From: Persicaria tinctoria
Lineage: Eukaryota > Streptophyta > Magnoliopsida > Caryophyllales > Polygonaceae
Length of the DNA stretch: 64,000 bases
Assembly: GCA_037127255.1 (NCBI GenBank)
Contig: JBANSL010000016.1
Location: 8,248,501-8,312,500, forward strand
Direction of reading: 5' to 3'
Shown: positions 20,906 through 32,310 of the stretch, one piece after another
How positions within the stretch are numbered: the first letter of the stretch is position 1
How the letters are laid out: each line of letters starts with the position of its first letter
Position numbers and translations under genes: made by a program
The notes under the pieces: model-generated
The model's input: only the letters and a program-made list of their open reading frames with translations
Database searches by the model: none
What the model was told of the DNA's origin: nothing

Positions 20906-23327
20906 TATATCACATTAGATGATCTTTAGACATACCAAGTTGCATGCATTGGCTAAGATCAGAGATGTAGTATGAAAAATTGTTCTTGATATATACATAT
21001 GAGATATAAAACCAACTTGCATAGAACCAAAAATGATTTAGATCCGATAGAGGTAGGAAGTAAGATGTCACAAGAGAAGTTAGACAAAACCCCATATAAG
21101 GTGTGGAAATGACTTAGAGTCTATCCAGTGTATATGAGAAATGTGGGGGTGTTTGACTAAAGTGATTGTACCTTCCTTTAAGTGAGATGATGTTGGATCT
21201 AATATGGTTGATTATATATACTTGTTGGTTATAATGAGAACAATTGCGTTGCTTATGTGCTTAGATGATATAAATACGTGTGAATATCATGATGCTGAGT
21301 TTTGTAGCAATGTTTGCTTAAGTAAAATCATAATAGTATTCTTGTATGTATGCTTATGTCTGCATCTTTATCTTTACTTTATTCAAATGTCGAGCTTGAA
21401 TCTAGTGAGTCTAGAAAGAGAAATGAGATATAAGAGAAACTAGTTGTGAGTTTAAGTTTGATACAACTTTGTTGGATGAACTCGCTAATGTGACTGAAAG
21501 TGATTTACCTCTTATTTATGCTCTTAAGTTATTGTAGATGAATTTAGAACAGTCAAAGAGGTTATGAGTTCAACTTATGCTAGTTTCTTTCAAAAGATGC
21601 TATAGATAGTAAAGTGGAATCTATTATGTGTATCCCTTCTTGGGAACTAGCTGACTTGCCTAGAGGTGTCAAAACCATTGTGTGTAAATGGATCTCTAAA
21701 AGGAATTTTTAGAACAGATGGTTATATTATAAGGTTTAAGGCAAGACTAGTGGTTAAAGGATTCAGGCAAAATATGAAATTGATTTCTTTAATGCATATT
21801 CTCTAATGATTAAGATTGTCATTTATATTTATTATTTGCTTTAGCATCTAATTATAAATTGGCAGTGCATCAATGGATGTTAAACTGTATTTTAAATGAC
21901 GATCTAGAGAAAGAGATATGTGGAACAACCTACGGGCATTTGGTTCCAAGAAAAGAGAATTTTGTGTTCACTTAAGAAATCAATATATGGTTTTAACAAA
22001 GCATATTTGGAATGTTATGAGAATGTGACCAAACTGTGTTGAAGTTTTCATTTTGTGTATGTAATGCATGTTTTATGCCAAGATGTGTTAAATTGGTTAT
22101 GTGCCTTTATGTGGATATGAGATGATATTTGGCACTAGCATGCACATGATAAATGAAACTAAAAAAAAAAAAAATTGTTTCCTCTCGCTTTGAAATGAAA
22201 GATATGGGTGAAGTTGATGTGTTTCTAAGTGTTAAAGAAACTAGAAAAGAGAAATTGTTTCATTCCATTATGTAGAGAAATGTTGAGAAGGTTTGATAAC
22301 TTTATCGTTATGCCAGTATGATCGAACATTCTAATTGTGATGATGTTATAGCTCCACTAGTGGTTTTGTTTTGACATTATGTGGTGGTGCTATACTGTGA
22401 AAATCATGAAAATTGTCATGTTTGCTAGATCGACTATGAAATGTGAGATCATAGTTCTAGATTTAGCTGGACAAGAGATTGAGTAGTTGAGAATGTTACT
22501 GGCTTACTTACCTTTGTGGGGGTATGAAGCTCTATTTAATTCTCTATATTGTGACTCACATTTGCTATTTGTGTAGCTAGTAGCAATACATAGAATGGCA
22601 AGAAGAGACACACGCGGATTTGACATGAAGCTTTGAGACATCTGATTGCAAATGGTGTCATCTATTTGGAGAATATGAGGTCCGAGAGGAACTTGATGGT
22701 CTGTTGACAAAAGGACGGAACATGAGACTAGTCCTTGATTTGTCTAAGGGAATGAGACTCAAACCCATATGAGGAGAGATACACCACGTCTCATTCCCAT
22801 GACAGGTATATTGAGGAAGGTTGAGTCATGTACTCTTAATGAGTCCATAGCCCAGAGTTGGGTGGTCCTATTGAGAAGGACTTGATGGATTCACCGAATA
22901 TGGAAGAGGATGAGCATAATGCTCTTAATGGTTCCATAGCCCTAATAAGGGTGGTCTATGTAAGATAGACTTGATGGAGCTACCTACGAGAGTGTGAAGG
23001 GGTTGGTCACCTTCTATGGAAGACTAGCTAGGGTGGCCTTTCTAGAGCACTCTTCAGCACCCAAGGTATGAGATGACCACATACATATTTGAGGATCTTA
23101 TCGCGGAATCACCAGGATCGTGGTAAAGGTATGTGCTGTTGAGGTCAACTCACTAGTTTGGAAGTTCAAGATTCGTTCACTTCTATGACAAGCGGGGCAC
23201 TCAGCTTCACTATGTGTTGGTTCAAGACTTGTTCACCAACATTTAAGTATCTTCTCCATAAAACCAGCTCAGAAAGTTGTTTTCAAAGTTGTTTTAGAAA
23301 ACCTATTTCCTCGCATTTGTGGGGGAT
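20906..23327 (+). pseudogene. Degenerate copia reverse transcriptase/RNase H and 3' region
   Basis: Pieces in shifting frames match copia RT: CKWISKRNF and YIIRFKARLVVKGF (about 21675-21760), a SIYGFNKA block (about 21985) and an EQPTGI block (about 21920). RNase H-like sequence follows (FARSTMKCEIIVLDLAGQEI, about 22415-22485) and then LVLDLSKGMRLKPI (about 22728-22770). From 22830 to 23060 the non-coding 3' part repeats a unit of about 100 bp containing CCATAGCCC and GACTTGATGG. It ends at the polypurine tract of the 3' LTR. There are many stops and indels, so this is an old, dead copy. Confidence 0.75.
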
Positions 23328-23811
23328 TGTTGGGAATAATGCTTAAATAAAGGTTTATAAAAGGGTTTTATTCTCCGCTATTTTTATCCATATATTTAAA
23401 AGAAAAGGAAAAAAAGAGGTTTTAATTGGTTTGAGAATTTTCCTCAACAAAACTGGGTTTTGGTGGGAGAGTAGGGGCGTTCCAACACACGTTCTCTTCC
23501 TCCTAAAAAGAGCTTTTAGGTTTTAGAAGAACGGTGTGGTTTTCTACCTTCATCCTCTTCTCTGAGAAACGTTCTGAGTTCCTGAAAAGGTTCCAACCTC
23601 CTTTGGCGAGTGCACACGATCGGAGGTGTTGTGTAACCTTGGGGCGATGCCAGAAGCCGACTTGCACCGTGGTCGGGGCGAAATCGCTTCTAAGGCCGTG
23701 GGTTTGGATATATACCACGTCACAGCAGTTTGTGTTTTCATATGAGTTTTCTACTTTGATTTTCAATGAGTTTGATCAATTTTAGAAATCAATTGATGGT
23801 TTTTACTAACA
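23328..23811 (+). repeat. 3' LTR of the 9.7-23.8 kb element
   Basis: 484 bp, TG...CA, preceded by GTGGGGGAT and followed by the TSD CCTCA. It has an extra segment of about 42 bp relative to the 5' LTR. Confidence 0.85.
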
Positions 23812-23815
23812 CCTC

Positions 23816-23891
23816 ACGCACCATCTCACTCGCAACGTCCAATTGGCCCACTCACACGCACCATCTCACTCGCAACATCCAATTGGCCCAC
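23816..23891. repeat. 40-bp tandem duplication
   Basis: A unit beginning ACGCACCATCTCACTCGCAA and containing CCAATTGGCCCAC occurs nearly twice, differing at one base (ACGTCC versus ACATCC). It starts at the target site of the LTR element. Confidence 0.7.
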
Positions 23892-24826
23892 GTATCGCGT
23901 TTTTCCCATGAGGTCTCACCGACACCAACACATAGGGTTTGTATGGGACATAGTTAATAAACTGACTAAAATTATAAACAGGGTAAAATTTATAAACTGT
24001 TGGTAAAAAGTAGTTACAAATTGATGGAAAAATATAAACTCCGTATGGGGTGAAAAACAGTTTATTTGTAAAAATTGTAGTTTATTTTGTTATTATTAGG
24101 GATATTATGGTATTTTCAAATCAAATAAACCACATAAACTCCCAAAAAGCTATCACAAGTAGCTTATTTTTTAAACCCCAAATAAACTAAAATCTACTAA
24201 ATAACCCCTCCCCATACAATGTTAAAATTTTCAACCCCCAATTTTACTAGTTTATTACCTACTAAAATTGCATCCATACACACCCATAGTATTATAAATA
24301 TCCCCCTCCGCTTCATAATTCAACAAGTCTCTTAAAGCAACCAGAATTAAAACCATCGGAGTTTGAGTTGTCAAGTACTTAAAGCGAAAATGAATCGTTT
24401 CTTAAATAAGCCAATCATATCAAGTACTTTCACAACGACAGTTGAACAATAGATTGTAATCAATCACGAACAATTTATTTTTAAGAAGTCAAATGCGAAG
24501 CAACCAAGAATATATTAAATGATTATTTAAATAACAAATCACATTACAATAAAAGTCACATTTTTTTAGTAAATGATTATTTAAATAACAAATTTAAATT
24601 TTTAAAAAAAATCATAAATCATATATGGGCCATTAGGTCATATGGGCCAACTCGTTAGGGGGTAGCTAGTCTTGATTACAACCCATGGGCCTGATTAAAA
24701 AGTAATAAAAATAATAAATGGGTCGAATGATTGTTGTTATAGACTTTTGGGATCCACAAAATTAAAAGCAAATGGGCCGACCAAGATTCGTTTTAGTTTT
24801 TGGGTCCAACTCAATACTTTAATCTA
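23892..24826. other. AT-rich intergenic stretch
   Basis: No gene is recognised. A TATAAATATCCCC sequence at about 24293 is promoter-like but is not followed by an ORF of note. Confidence 0.4.
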
Positions 24827-25062
24827 CTTCTTCCGTTCAAAATTATAAGTCATTTTAGACTTTGCACACATATTAAGAAAAGTCTAAAAATATTACTTTT
24901 ATACCCCTCATTAATTATCCACTACCATTATCAACCAATAATATTTAACAAAACAACTAAAAAGTTACTTTTCTCTTATCCAATGCCTCGAAAACCTAAA
25001 AAGACTTATATTTCTAAACAAAATTCTAAGCCTAAAAAGACCTATATTTTTAACGGAGGGAG
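24827..25062. mobile_element. Stowaway-like MITE (236 bp)
   Basis: TIRs CTTCTTCCGTTCAAAATTAT and its degenerate inverse ending AACGGAGGGAG, flanked by TA (24825-24826 and 25063-25064). Non-coding. Confidence 0.75.
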
Positions 25063-25064
25063 TA

Positions 25065-25655
25065 TACATCTATATCTATATATAACTTTAAGTCAGAAGA
25101 TTTTACTGATGTGGCGATCTCTCCTTTAATTTAGGTATTTTGACTAATCACATTTTATCTACTCTTTCCCCCTTTTTTTTTTTGAGAAAGTCCCTTGAAA
25201 ACCAACCCAACTTGAATCATTTATTTTATTTGAAAAATAATTAAAATTTAAAATCACTTTTTTTATTTATCATCTCCCGAAAAAAAATTGACCGAATAAT
25301 TTATTTTAGATAAATTACACATTCAACCTAATCAAAATCAACCTAAATACTTAATTATCCAAATGGGGCGAATATGATTCAACCCAAAACCCCAAAAAAA
25401 CTATACTCATTTTGATTCGAAACCCAAACGAGACCGGCCTATTTTTTGACCCGAGAACCCAAAAAAAAAAATTATACTCAATTTTTCAATATTAAAACTT
25501 ATTATTATTATTACATAAACTTTTGAAAAACCTCGTAGACAGCAGGTTGATTTTTACAAAATTTTATAGGCACCACACATAATTTTTATAAACTTTGTAT
25601 ACTAGGCGTAATTTGTAAAAGGTTGGATGGGCAGTGGACACTACGTGGAATTTCC
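25065..25655. other. AT-rich stretch with a possible Helitron end
   Basis: TCTATATCTATATATAACTT at about 25070, followed by GATGTGGCGATCTCTCCTTT, resembles a plant Helitron 5' end. No matching 3' end is found. Otherwise no feature. Confidence 0.3.
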
Positions 25656-25672
25656 CTAGATATAAATATAAG
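25656..25672 (+). promoter_or_regulatory. Predicted TATA box of the zinc-ribbon gene
   Basis: TAGATATAAATATAAGAG lies about 220 bp before the ATG at 25888, in an otherwise GC-balanced leader. An upstream ATG at 25689 opens a 74-codon frame that overlaps the main start and ends at 25913. Confidence 0.45.
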
Positions 25673-25887
25673 AGAGAGAATTGGGAATATGGGAGAATCG
25701 ATATCCAACGTGGATTCAACGGAGAGAAACCCGAAGGTCGGGTCAGGGGATTCGGGCCGAATCTTCCAGACGAAGCTTTCAACATTTGAGAACCTTCTCG
25801 ATCCAAACGGCGATCTCAGATATATACATAAACTAACTGAAAAGGGAAGAGGAATCGAAGAGCTGGTAGCCAGTAGATCGAAGAATC

Positions 25888-26088
25888 ATGTGTTTGGTGT
25901 TTGTTTGCGATGAGGAGGAGCAAGTGGTCGGGCGGCAGGCGGCGCCGGGAGCGTGCCCGTTCTGTGGGGGACCGGTGCAGGCGGTGGACGTCCAGAGCGC
26001 GTGGAGGTTCTGCTTCCTCCCCTTTTGCCTCCGCACCAGTCGTAAGTATTACTGCTGTATCTGCGCTCGCCGCCTCCTTATTCAGTAA
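25888..26088 (+). CDS. Small conserved cysteine-rich (zinc-ribbon-like) plant protein
   Basis: A single-exon 66-residue ORF starting MCLVFVCDEEEQVVGRQ. It has two CxxC knuckles, ACPFCGGPVQAVDVQ (about residues 22-36) and YYCCICARRLL (about 54-64), separated by WRFCFLPF, so it probably binds one zinc. This matches a widespread plant family of about 65 residues whose function is not established. The DNA is GC-richer than the flanks, as expected for a conserved coding region. An upstream ORF (25689-25913) overlaps the start codon in another frame and might limit translation. The gene is intact. Confidence 0.8.
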   Translation: MCLVFVCDEEEQVVGRQAAPGACPFCGGPVQAVDVQSAWRFCFLPFCLRTSRKYYCCICARRLLIQ

Positions 26089-26851
26089 ACTTAATTTCGC
26101 CATGGCCATGTCATGTCTTTCTTTCATCCACCTTCAAACCCTTTGTTTTCCCCTCTTTTTTTTTGTTCTTTTTTTTTTCAATTTTTGTATCTAATTTAAT
26201 ACTGCTAACTTGCTAGAAATTCAAGTACTGTACCATACCGTAAGTAGTCCAATACTCTTTGCGATTTGTAAAATATTTTATAATTTTATTGTACATGTCT
26301 TCTTAGTGTCGAATGTTCAAATGTATTGCTTATCTTGTGTAAGATATCAATGCATACTACTCTTTTTTTATATACTAGAAAATGTTTAGATAAGGTAGTA
26401 GGCTAGTAGCTATTTGATTATCGAGAGACGAATTAACCGTCGTGATAAAGTTTAAGAAAAAAAATAACATAAATTAAAAGCACAGCAGACTAAATGCACC
26501 ATACTACAAAGCGAAACTTGTGAAATGAAGATCATCAAATTAAAGACCCAGATGAAGAATGAGGTTAAGCACTAAGCACAAGTACAAAATAGCCCAAACA
26601 AGATACGTCAAAAGAATCAAGACTTTGCCATCAAATGAGCTACTTGTCTTTGTTTTTTAATTCGGTTGGATATAAATAGTTAGTTTTAGTTTTAACTTTT
26701 AAGCATGTGGTGGGTTTTGGAACCGTCAAACTCCCCCAAAACCATGGATTCTCAAAACCCATCCGTGCAACTTTACACACGGTATGGGTTTCGGAGTCCC
26801 GAAGGGTGAGACTCTACCAAAATTTCACTCAAATTGTTTCCTTACAAAATA
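26089..26851. other. 3' flank of the zinc-ribbon gene
   Basis: Pyrimidine-rich then AT-rich sequence without a recognised feature. A T-run at 26156-26180 follows the stop codon. Confidence 0.4.
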
Positions 26852-27074
26852 CTCCCTCGATCCAAAAAGATTATTGTTTGACTTTTTAATATGTATTTTA
26901 AGGAGGTAAAAACTATATAAAATATCAACTTTTTTTAAATTATTTTTTTACAACTTAATATTTGTTATTAATAAGTATTAGATTATATAAAAAAAAAAGT
27001 TAATATATTATATAGTTTTTAGCTTCTTAAAATACGTGTTAAAAAGTCAAACGAAATCCTTTTTGGATCGGAGG
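26852..27074. mobile_element. Stowaway-like MITE (223 bp) with ~80-bp TIRs
   Basis: Starts CTCCCTCGATCCAAAAAGAT and ends in the inverse (TTTTTGGATCGGAGG), flanked by TA (26850-26851 and 27075-27076). The arms extend inward for about 80 bp, giving a foldback element. Confidence 0.8.
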
Positions 27075-27295
27075 TAATCTAATTTAATCCAACAAATGGA
27101 AACCTAGGCCTAGCTTATCAAGCTCGACAAGAGGGCCTAAACATAAACTTTACCAACGGTAACAATTTTAAGAGGCAAAAGTCGCTATTTTCAAGGCTAG
27201 ATATCATCAAAACCCTATTTAAGTCTGATGTGAAAGTCCTCCCATTTTCGGCTTAATTCTCAAGGAATTGAGTCTTTAGTGTCAGTTGAGGATTA

Positions 27296-30200
27296 TGGAA
27301 ACTTAGTGCTACTTATGCAATTTCAGTTTATTACCTATGCTTGTCTGTAATAAGGTGTTTTTACATCAGCTTACTGTATCCAGCTGGCTTGCTTGTGTGT
27401 GCCATTCACGTGAGTGCAGCTGGGTATATAAGACATCTTTTTCACCTGTGATTGTTGTAGGGTTTTTGGGATCACCGTTGCTCAGAATGAAAGGCATTCA
27501 TTGCCTCTTTTCCTCTTATGATTAGCACACTTTGAAACCTTCTATTTTGATTGTCTGCAACAGCTGCTACTGTGATTGATTATATTTCTTTGGGTTTCAA
27601 ATGGTATCAGGGCAAGAGGTTCTTTCCTTGATCTTTGCTTAACTTTATTACAGCTTATTTTCGTTAATCTGTGCTGCTTTATATGTTCAATCCGATGGCT
27701 GATTTGGAACTGAACAATAGAAATCAAAATGAAGTTAGAAATCTGGATGAAGGTAATGGTAATGGAAATCAGAGTGATCCATTGCACTTATCTAACTCGG
27801 ACCACCCTGGATCTCAGCTAGTCGCCATCTTGTTTGATGGGACTAACTGACATGGAGTAGAGGTGTGATGATGGCTCTGGGCGCAAAGTGCAAGCTGGGG
27901 TTCATCAATGGCTCGTGTGCTAAACCGACTGAGGAATCTGTTCAGTTGCAGAAATGGATCAGGGCCGACTATATGGTGAGGTGCTGGTTGCTGAATTCAA
28001 TGAATAAGAATATTGCTGAGGGTCTTATATTTACAGATTCTACCAAGCAGCTGTGGGATGAGATGGTTGAGAGGTTTGGTCAGACCAATGCACCTCTCAT
28101 CTATCAAGTAAAGAAGAAGATTGGAAATATTGCTCAAGGCAATATGAACATTGCTGATCTATACAATACCTTTAAGAGGTATTGGGATGAACTCCAAGTT
28201 AGAAGGGACACCTGAATGCAGCTGTGGTCCGATGCACAATTGCACTTGTAATCTGAAGAAAAAGATCACTGAGATTGAATCTAGAAATCGGGTTATGCAG
28301 CTATTAATGAGCTTGAATGAGAAGTTCGATGCGGCAAGAGGGCAGATTCTGGCCACGGATCCTTTGCCAGGACTCAATAGAGTATACTATATCTTGCAAC
28401 AGGTGGAGAGAGGGAATGATGCATCCAACACGGCTCAGAATCCTAGCACTGATGCAAGTGCATTGGCTGCTAACAGGGGCAATGGCAGCTCCCAATATGG
28501 TGTTAACAGCTCTAATAGTTCTCAGTCCTTTCAGAGATCAGGGAATCAGGCCCCTAGGAAGGACTGGAAGGAACTGAAGAGGTTGAAGTATGAGAAAAAG
28601 TGCAGTCACTGCAACTATAAAGGGCATACAACTGATGAATGTTTCAAACTACACGGTGTACCCGATTGGTTCAAGGAGTTGAAGCATAAAGAAAGGGCAG
28701 AAACTGGGAATTGGAAGAGCTCAGCTAACTCAGCAGGATCTGTGCCTCAAGGAATGCAAAGCAGTCCTTTAGATGATGAGTTTTCTGACAAGAGTGCAGG
28801 GAATAATCAGGTTGACTCAGCTATGGTGAATGCCGTCTATCAGGAGATTCTCAGGAAGATGAAAGGGAAGACAAGCATGGAAAATGCTTTTGCCAACTTT
28901 GCAGGTAAAGTATATTTTTCTAATGCTAATATAGCTTTAAAAGGTGATCATGGTATGGACTGGATCATAGATACAGGAGCTAGTGACCACATGATGGCAG
29001 ACAGTCACTTATTGATGAACATAACTCATCTCAGCAAGCCCATTCATATAGGCTTGCCTGATGGTTCGATTAAAGCTGTAACAGAAATGGGGAAAATGCA
29101 GCTAAGTGATACCTTAATCTTGAATGGGGTACTGTTGGTACCAGACTTTAAGCACATGCTTCTTTCTGTTGGAAAATTACTTGATGATAATGACTTGATA
29201 GCCATCTTTACTAGAACTCACTGTTATTTCCAGGACCCTGGAAGTAGGCAAGTGGTGCTGGCTGGATTAAGGAAGCATGGGCTTTACAAGGTACTATCAG
29301 AAGCTCAAGGGATGGAAGATTACTCAGAGTTTCTTAAAAGATCTTGTAATAAGGCTTGTGTAAATGTCGATGTTGCACATGCAAGACTTGGTCATGGATC
29401 TGTTTCTAAGTTGAGACACTTAAGCATGTTTAAGCATGCTAGTTTAGATGATTTTGTTTGTCAAACTTGTTCTATGTCTAAACATCATAGTTTACCCTTT
29501 GAAAGAAGCTTGAGTATTGCTGAAAATCCTTTTGAATTGATACATATGGACTTATGGGGTCCATACAAGATAGGAACCTATAATGGGTTCCATTATTTCT
29601 TGATAGTGTTGGATGATAACACTAGGGTCACTTGGACCTTTCTCTTAAGAGATAAACTGCAGGTATACAAGTCTGTATGTGATTTCATTGCATATGTGAA
29701 AAATCAGTTTCAAACCACTGTGAAGTGCATCAGAACAGACAATGGTACAGAGTTTGTACAACAGAAGTGCATGGATTTGTTTGCGAAAGAAGGGATAGTT
29801 CATCAGAAAAGTGTGCCTTATACACCTCAACAGAATGGAAGGGTGGAAAGAAAGCATAGGCACCTTGTTGAGACTGCCAGATCAATGAGATTACATGCAG
29901 GCTTGCCTCATAAATTTTGGGGAGATTGCATATTAGCTGCCACTCACATCATAAATAAATTGCCTACAAAGCTACTGCAATGGAAAACTCCATATGAAAA
30001 GCTATTTAAAAAGGCACCTAATTATGATGAGTTGAAGGTTTTGGGGTGCTTGTGCTATGCATCAGTGCCTCAGATGTTCAAAGACAAAATGGGGCCAAAA
30101 GCAATGAAGTGTGTCTTCATTGGATACCCACATGGTCAGAATGCCTATAAAGTATGGGATATGAATAGAGGAAAGACATTTATTTGCAGAGATGTTGTCT

Positions 30201-32284
30201 TTCATGAAGACATATTGCCATACAGAATAGATAGCAGTGAACCAGAAGGGAACTTGGAAGCTGCTCAACACAGTTTACCTCTTGTGAATCCTGCAGAAGA
30301 ATATGTATGTATATCAGGATCTAATGGCAGTAGAGAGAATATTGATCTTCATACAGAACTGGTGCCTGATTCAGTGTCCAGAAGTGTACATCCTGATTCT
30401 TCATCAGCATCAGGTAGGAGTATCACACAAGGAAGACAACAAGGTGACATGTCGCCGGAAATTTTAGCTGATCAGAATCATTTTCCTCCATTGAGGAGGT
30501 CCAGTAGAGAAGTTAATATGCCAAGGAAGCTACAAGATTTTGTCTGCCAGAGACCAAGAAGAAGTGAGACAGTATCACAGTCATTCTTAGCCTTTTGTCT
30601 TGGAAAGGATCAAATACGTGACATTGATTTTGTAAGGTCATTTGCCTTCATGGCAGCTGAGCCAGAGCCTTATACTTACATCCAAGCAGCCCAGAATTCA
30701 GAGTGGATCAAGGCTATGGATGCAGAGATTAAGGCATTACAAGACAATCAGACTTGGGAAATTACAGATTTACCTAATGACAAGAAGGCTATAGGAAGTA
30801 AATGGGTCTATAAGATAAAATATAGACCAGATGGAAGCATTGAAAGATACAAAGCAAGAGTGGTGGCAAAGGGTTATAATCAGATCAAAGGAAAAGATTA
30901 TAAACATACCTTTTCACCTGTGGCAAAATTTGCAACTGTAAGAATTCTACTTGCCATTGCAGCAATGAAAAGATGGCCCTTACATCAATTAGATGTAAAT
31001 AATGCCTTCCTTCATGGTAGCTTGGAGGAAGAGGTGTACATGCAGCCACCTGATGGATATATGTTTGGCAAACCAGGACAAGTTTGTAGACTGAAAAAGT
31101 CCATATATGGTTGAAAGCAGGCTTCCAGGCAGTGGAACCATGAACTTTGCAGATTTCTAAAGAGTCTAGGGTATGATCAAAGCATTGAAGACTACTCCTT
31201 ATTTACCAAGAAGGTAACCAAAGGGATTGTTATTGCTATTGTGTATGTTGATGACATACTCATAACAGGAGATGATGATCAAATGATCAGGGAGACAAAG
31301 CTTGCCTTGAATGAGGCGTTTACTATAAAAGACCTTGGATTAGCAAGGTACTTTCTGGGACTGGAAATTCAAAGAGATGAAGAAGGGATTTTACTGCACC
31401 AGAGAAAATACATAGCTGATATTGTGCAGGACTGTAATCTGATGGACTGTAAGGCGGCTATCTTTCCTCTACGTAGAGGACTTAAACTGTCCATTGATGA
31501 AGGACAGGTGATGGAGGATCCAGAAGTGTATAGAAGGCTGGTTGAGAGGTTGTTGTTCCTAAATTTAACCAGGCCAGATATATCCTATGCGGTGCAACAC
31601 CTTAGCCAATTCATGAGTGAGCCGAGGAAACCTCATCTAGATGTTGCTATGCATGTTGTTAGATACTTGAAAGGCACAGTTGCTGTGGGATTGCATTACT
31701 CTTCACAGGGCACTGGCAATATGATTGCTTATTGTGATGCAGATTGGGGAGGATGCCAGTTTACTGCTAGATCACTCACTGGATATTGTGTGTTCTTTGG
31801 GGAATCACTTGTGTCTTGGAAAACTAAGAAACAAGCGACAATTTCAAAGTCATCAGCGGAAGCAGAGTATAGAAGTATGTCAATGACGACAAGTGAATTG
31901 GTTTGGGTTGAGGGCATCTTAAAGAGACTCCATGTGGAGAGTCCATTACCAATTCCCCTTTACTGTGACAACAAAGCTGCATTGCACATTGCCGAGAACC
32001 CAGTATTTCATGAAATAACCAAGCACTTAAAGATAGATTGTCACTATGTTAGAGAGAGGCTGCAAGCAGGGTTTGTGCTACCTCAATTTGTCAGAACAAG
32101 AGTGCAACTGGCAGATGTCTTGACGAAGCCATTGGGAGAGAAACAACACCTTCATTTTTCTTCCAAGTTAGGACTTGTTGGGTTCTCACCAAGTCCAACT
32201 TGAGGAGGGGATATGGAAACTTAGTGCTACTTATGCAATTTCAGTTTATTACCTATGCTTGTCTGTAATAAGGTGTTTTTACAT
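27296..32284 (+). mobile_element. Young Ty1/copia retrotransposon with truncated 3' LTR
   Basis: The 5' LTR (27296-27599, TGGAAACTTAG...GGGTTTCA, 304 bp) is followed by a primer-binding site TGGTATCAGGGC (27602-27613) for initiator tRNA-Met. The polypurine tract GAGGAGGGGATA precedes a 3' LTR of which only 71 bp (32214-32284) remain. Those 71 bp are identical to the 5' LTR, so the insertion is recent. Beyond 32284 the LTR is replaced by a short inverted copy of its own start. Confidence 0.9.
27695..32203 (+). pseudogene. Copia gag-pol polyprotein with few breaks
   Basis: The gag ATG is at 27695. A frameshift and stop near 27848 and a second frameshift near 28200 separate gag segments; otherwise the frame runs 28151-32203. 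In order: CCHC knuckle CSHCNYKGHTTDEC (about 28600), protease WIIDTGASDHM (about 28960), integrase zinc-binding HARLGHGSVSKLRHL (about 29380), catalytic MDLWGPY (about 29545), RTDNGTEF (about 29730) and NGRVERKHR (about 29835), RT KARVVAKGYNQ (about 30855) and YVDDILITGDD (31244), RNase H YCDADWGG (about 31730) and SSAEAEYRS (about 31850). A single TGA at 31112-31114 replaces Leu in the usual SIYGLKQA motif. The polyprotein makes all retrotransposition enzymes; this copy is inactive by only about three lesions. Confidence 0.9.
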
Positions 32285-32310
32285 AAGTAGCACTAAGTTT
32301 CCATATCCTC
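32285..32310. repeat. Inverted copy of the copia LTR start
   Basis: AAGTAGCACTAAGTTTCCAT continuing ATCCTC is the exact inverse of the end of the polypurine region plus LTR start (ATATGGAAACTTAGTGCTACTT, from 32211). The 3' end of the element can therefore fold into a hairpin with a loop of about 52 nt. Confidence 0.8.

Larger units (their letters stand above)
9722..23811 (+). mobile_element. Full-length copia-type LTR retrotransposon hosting nested elements
   Basis: Two LTRs in direct orientation (9722-10163 and 23328-23811) start TGTTG(A/G)GAATAATGC and end TTTTTACTAACA. They are flanked by the perfect 5-bp TSD CCTCA (9717-9721 and 23812-23816). A polypurine tract GTGGGGGAT directly precedes the 3' LTR. 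Removing the nested Helitron (2244 bp) and CACTA element (6250 bp) leaves about 5.6 kb, a normal copia size. Coding remnants before the 3' LTR are copia-like and heavily mutated. No clear primer-binding site follows the 5' LTR. Confidence 0.85.
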
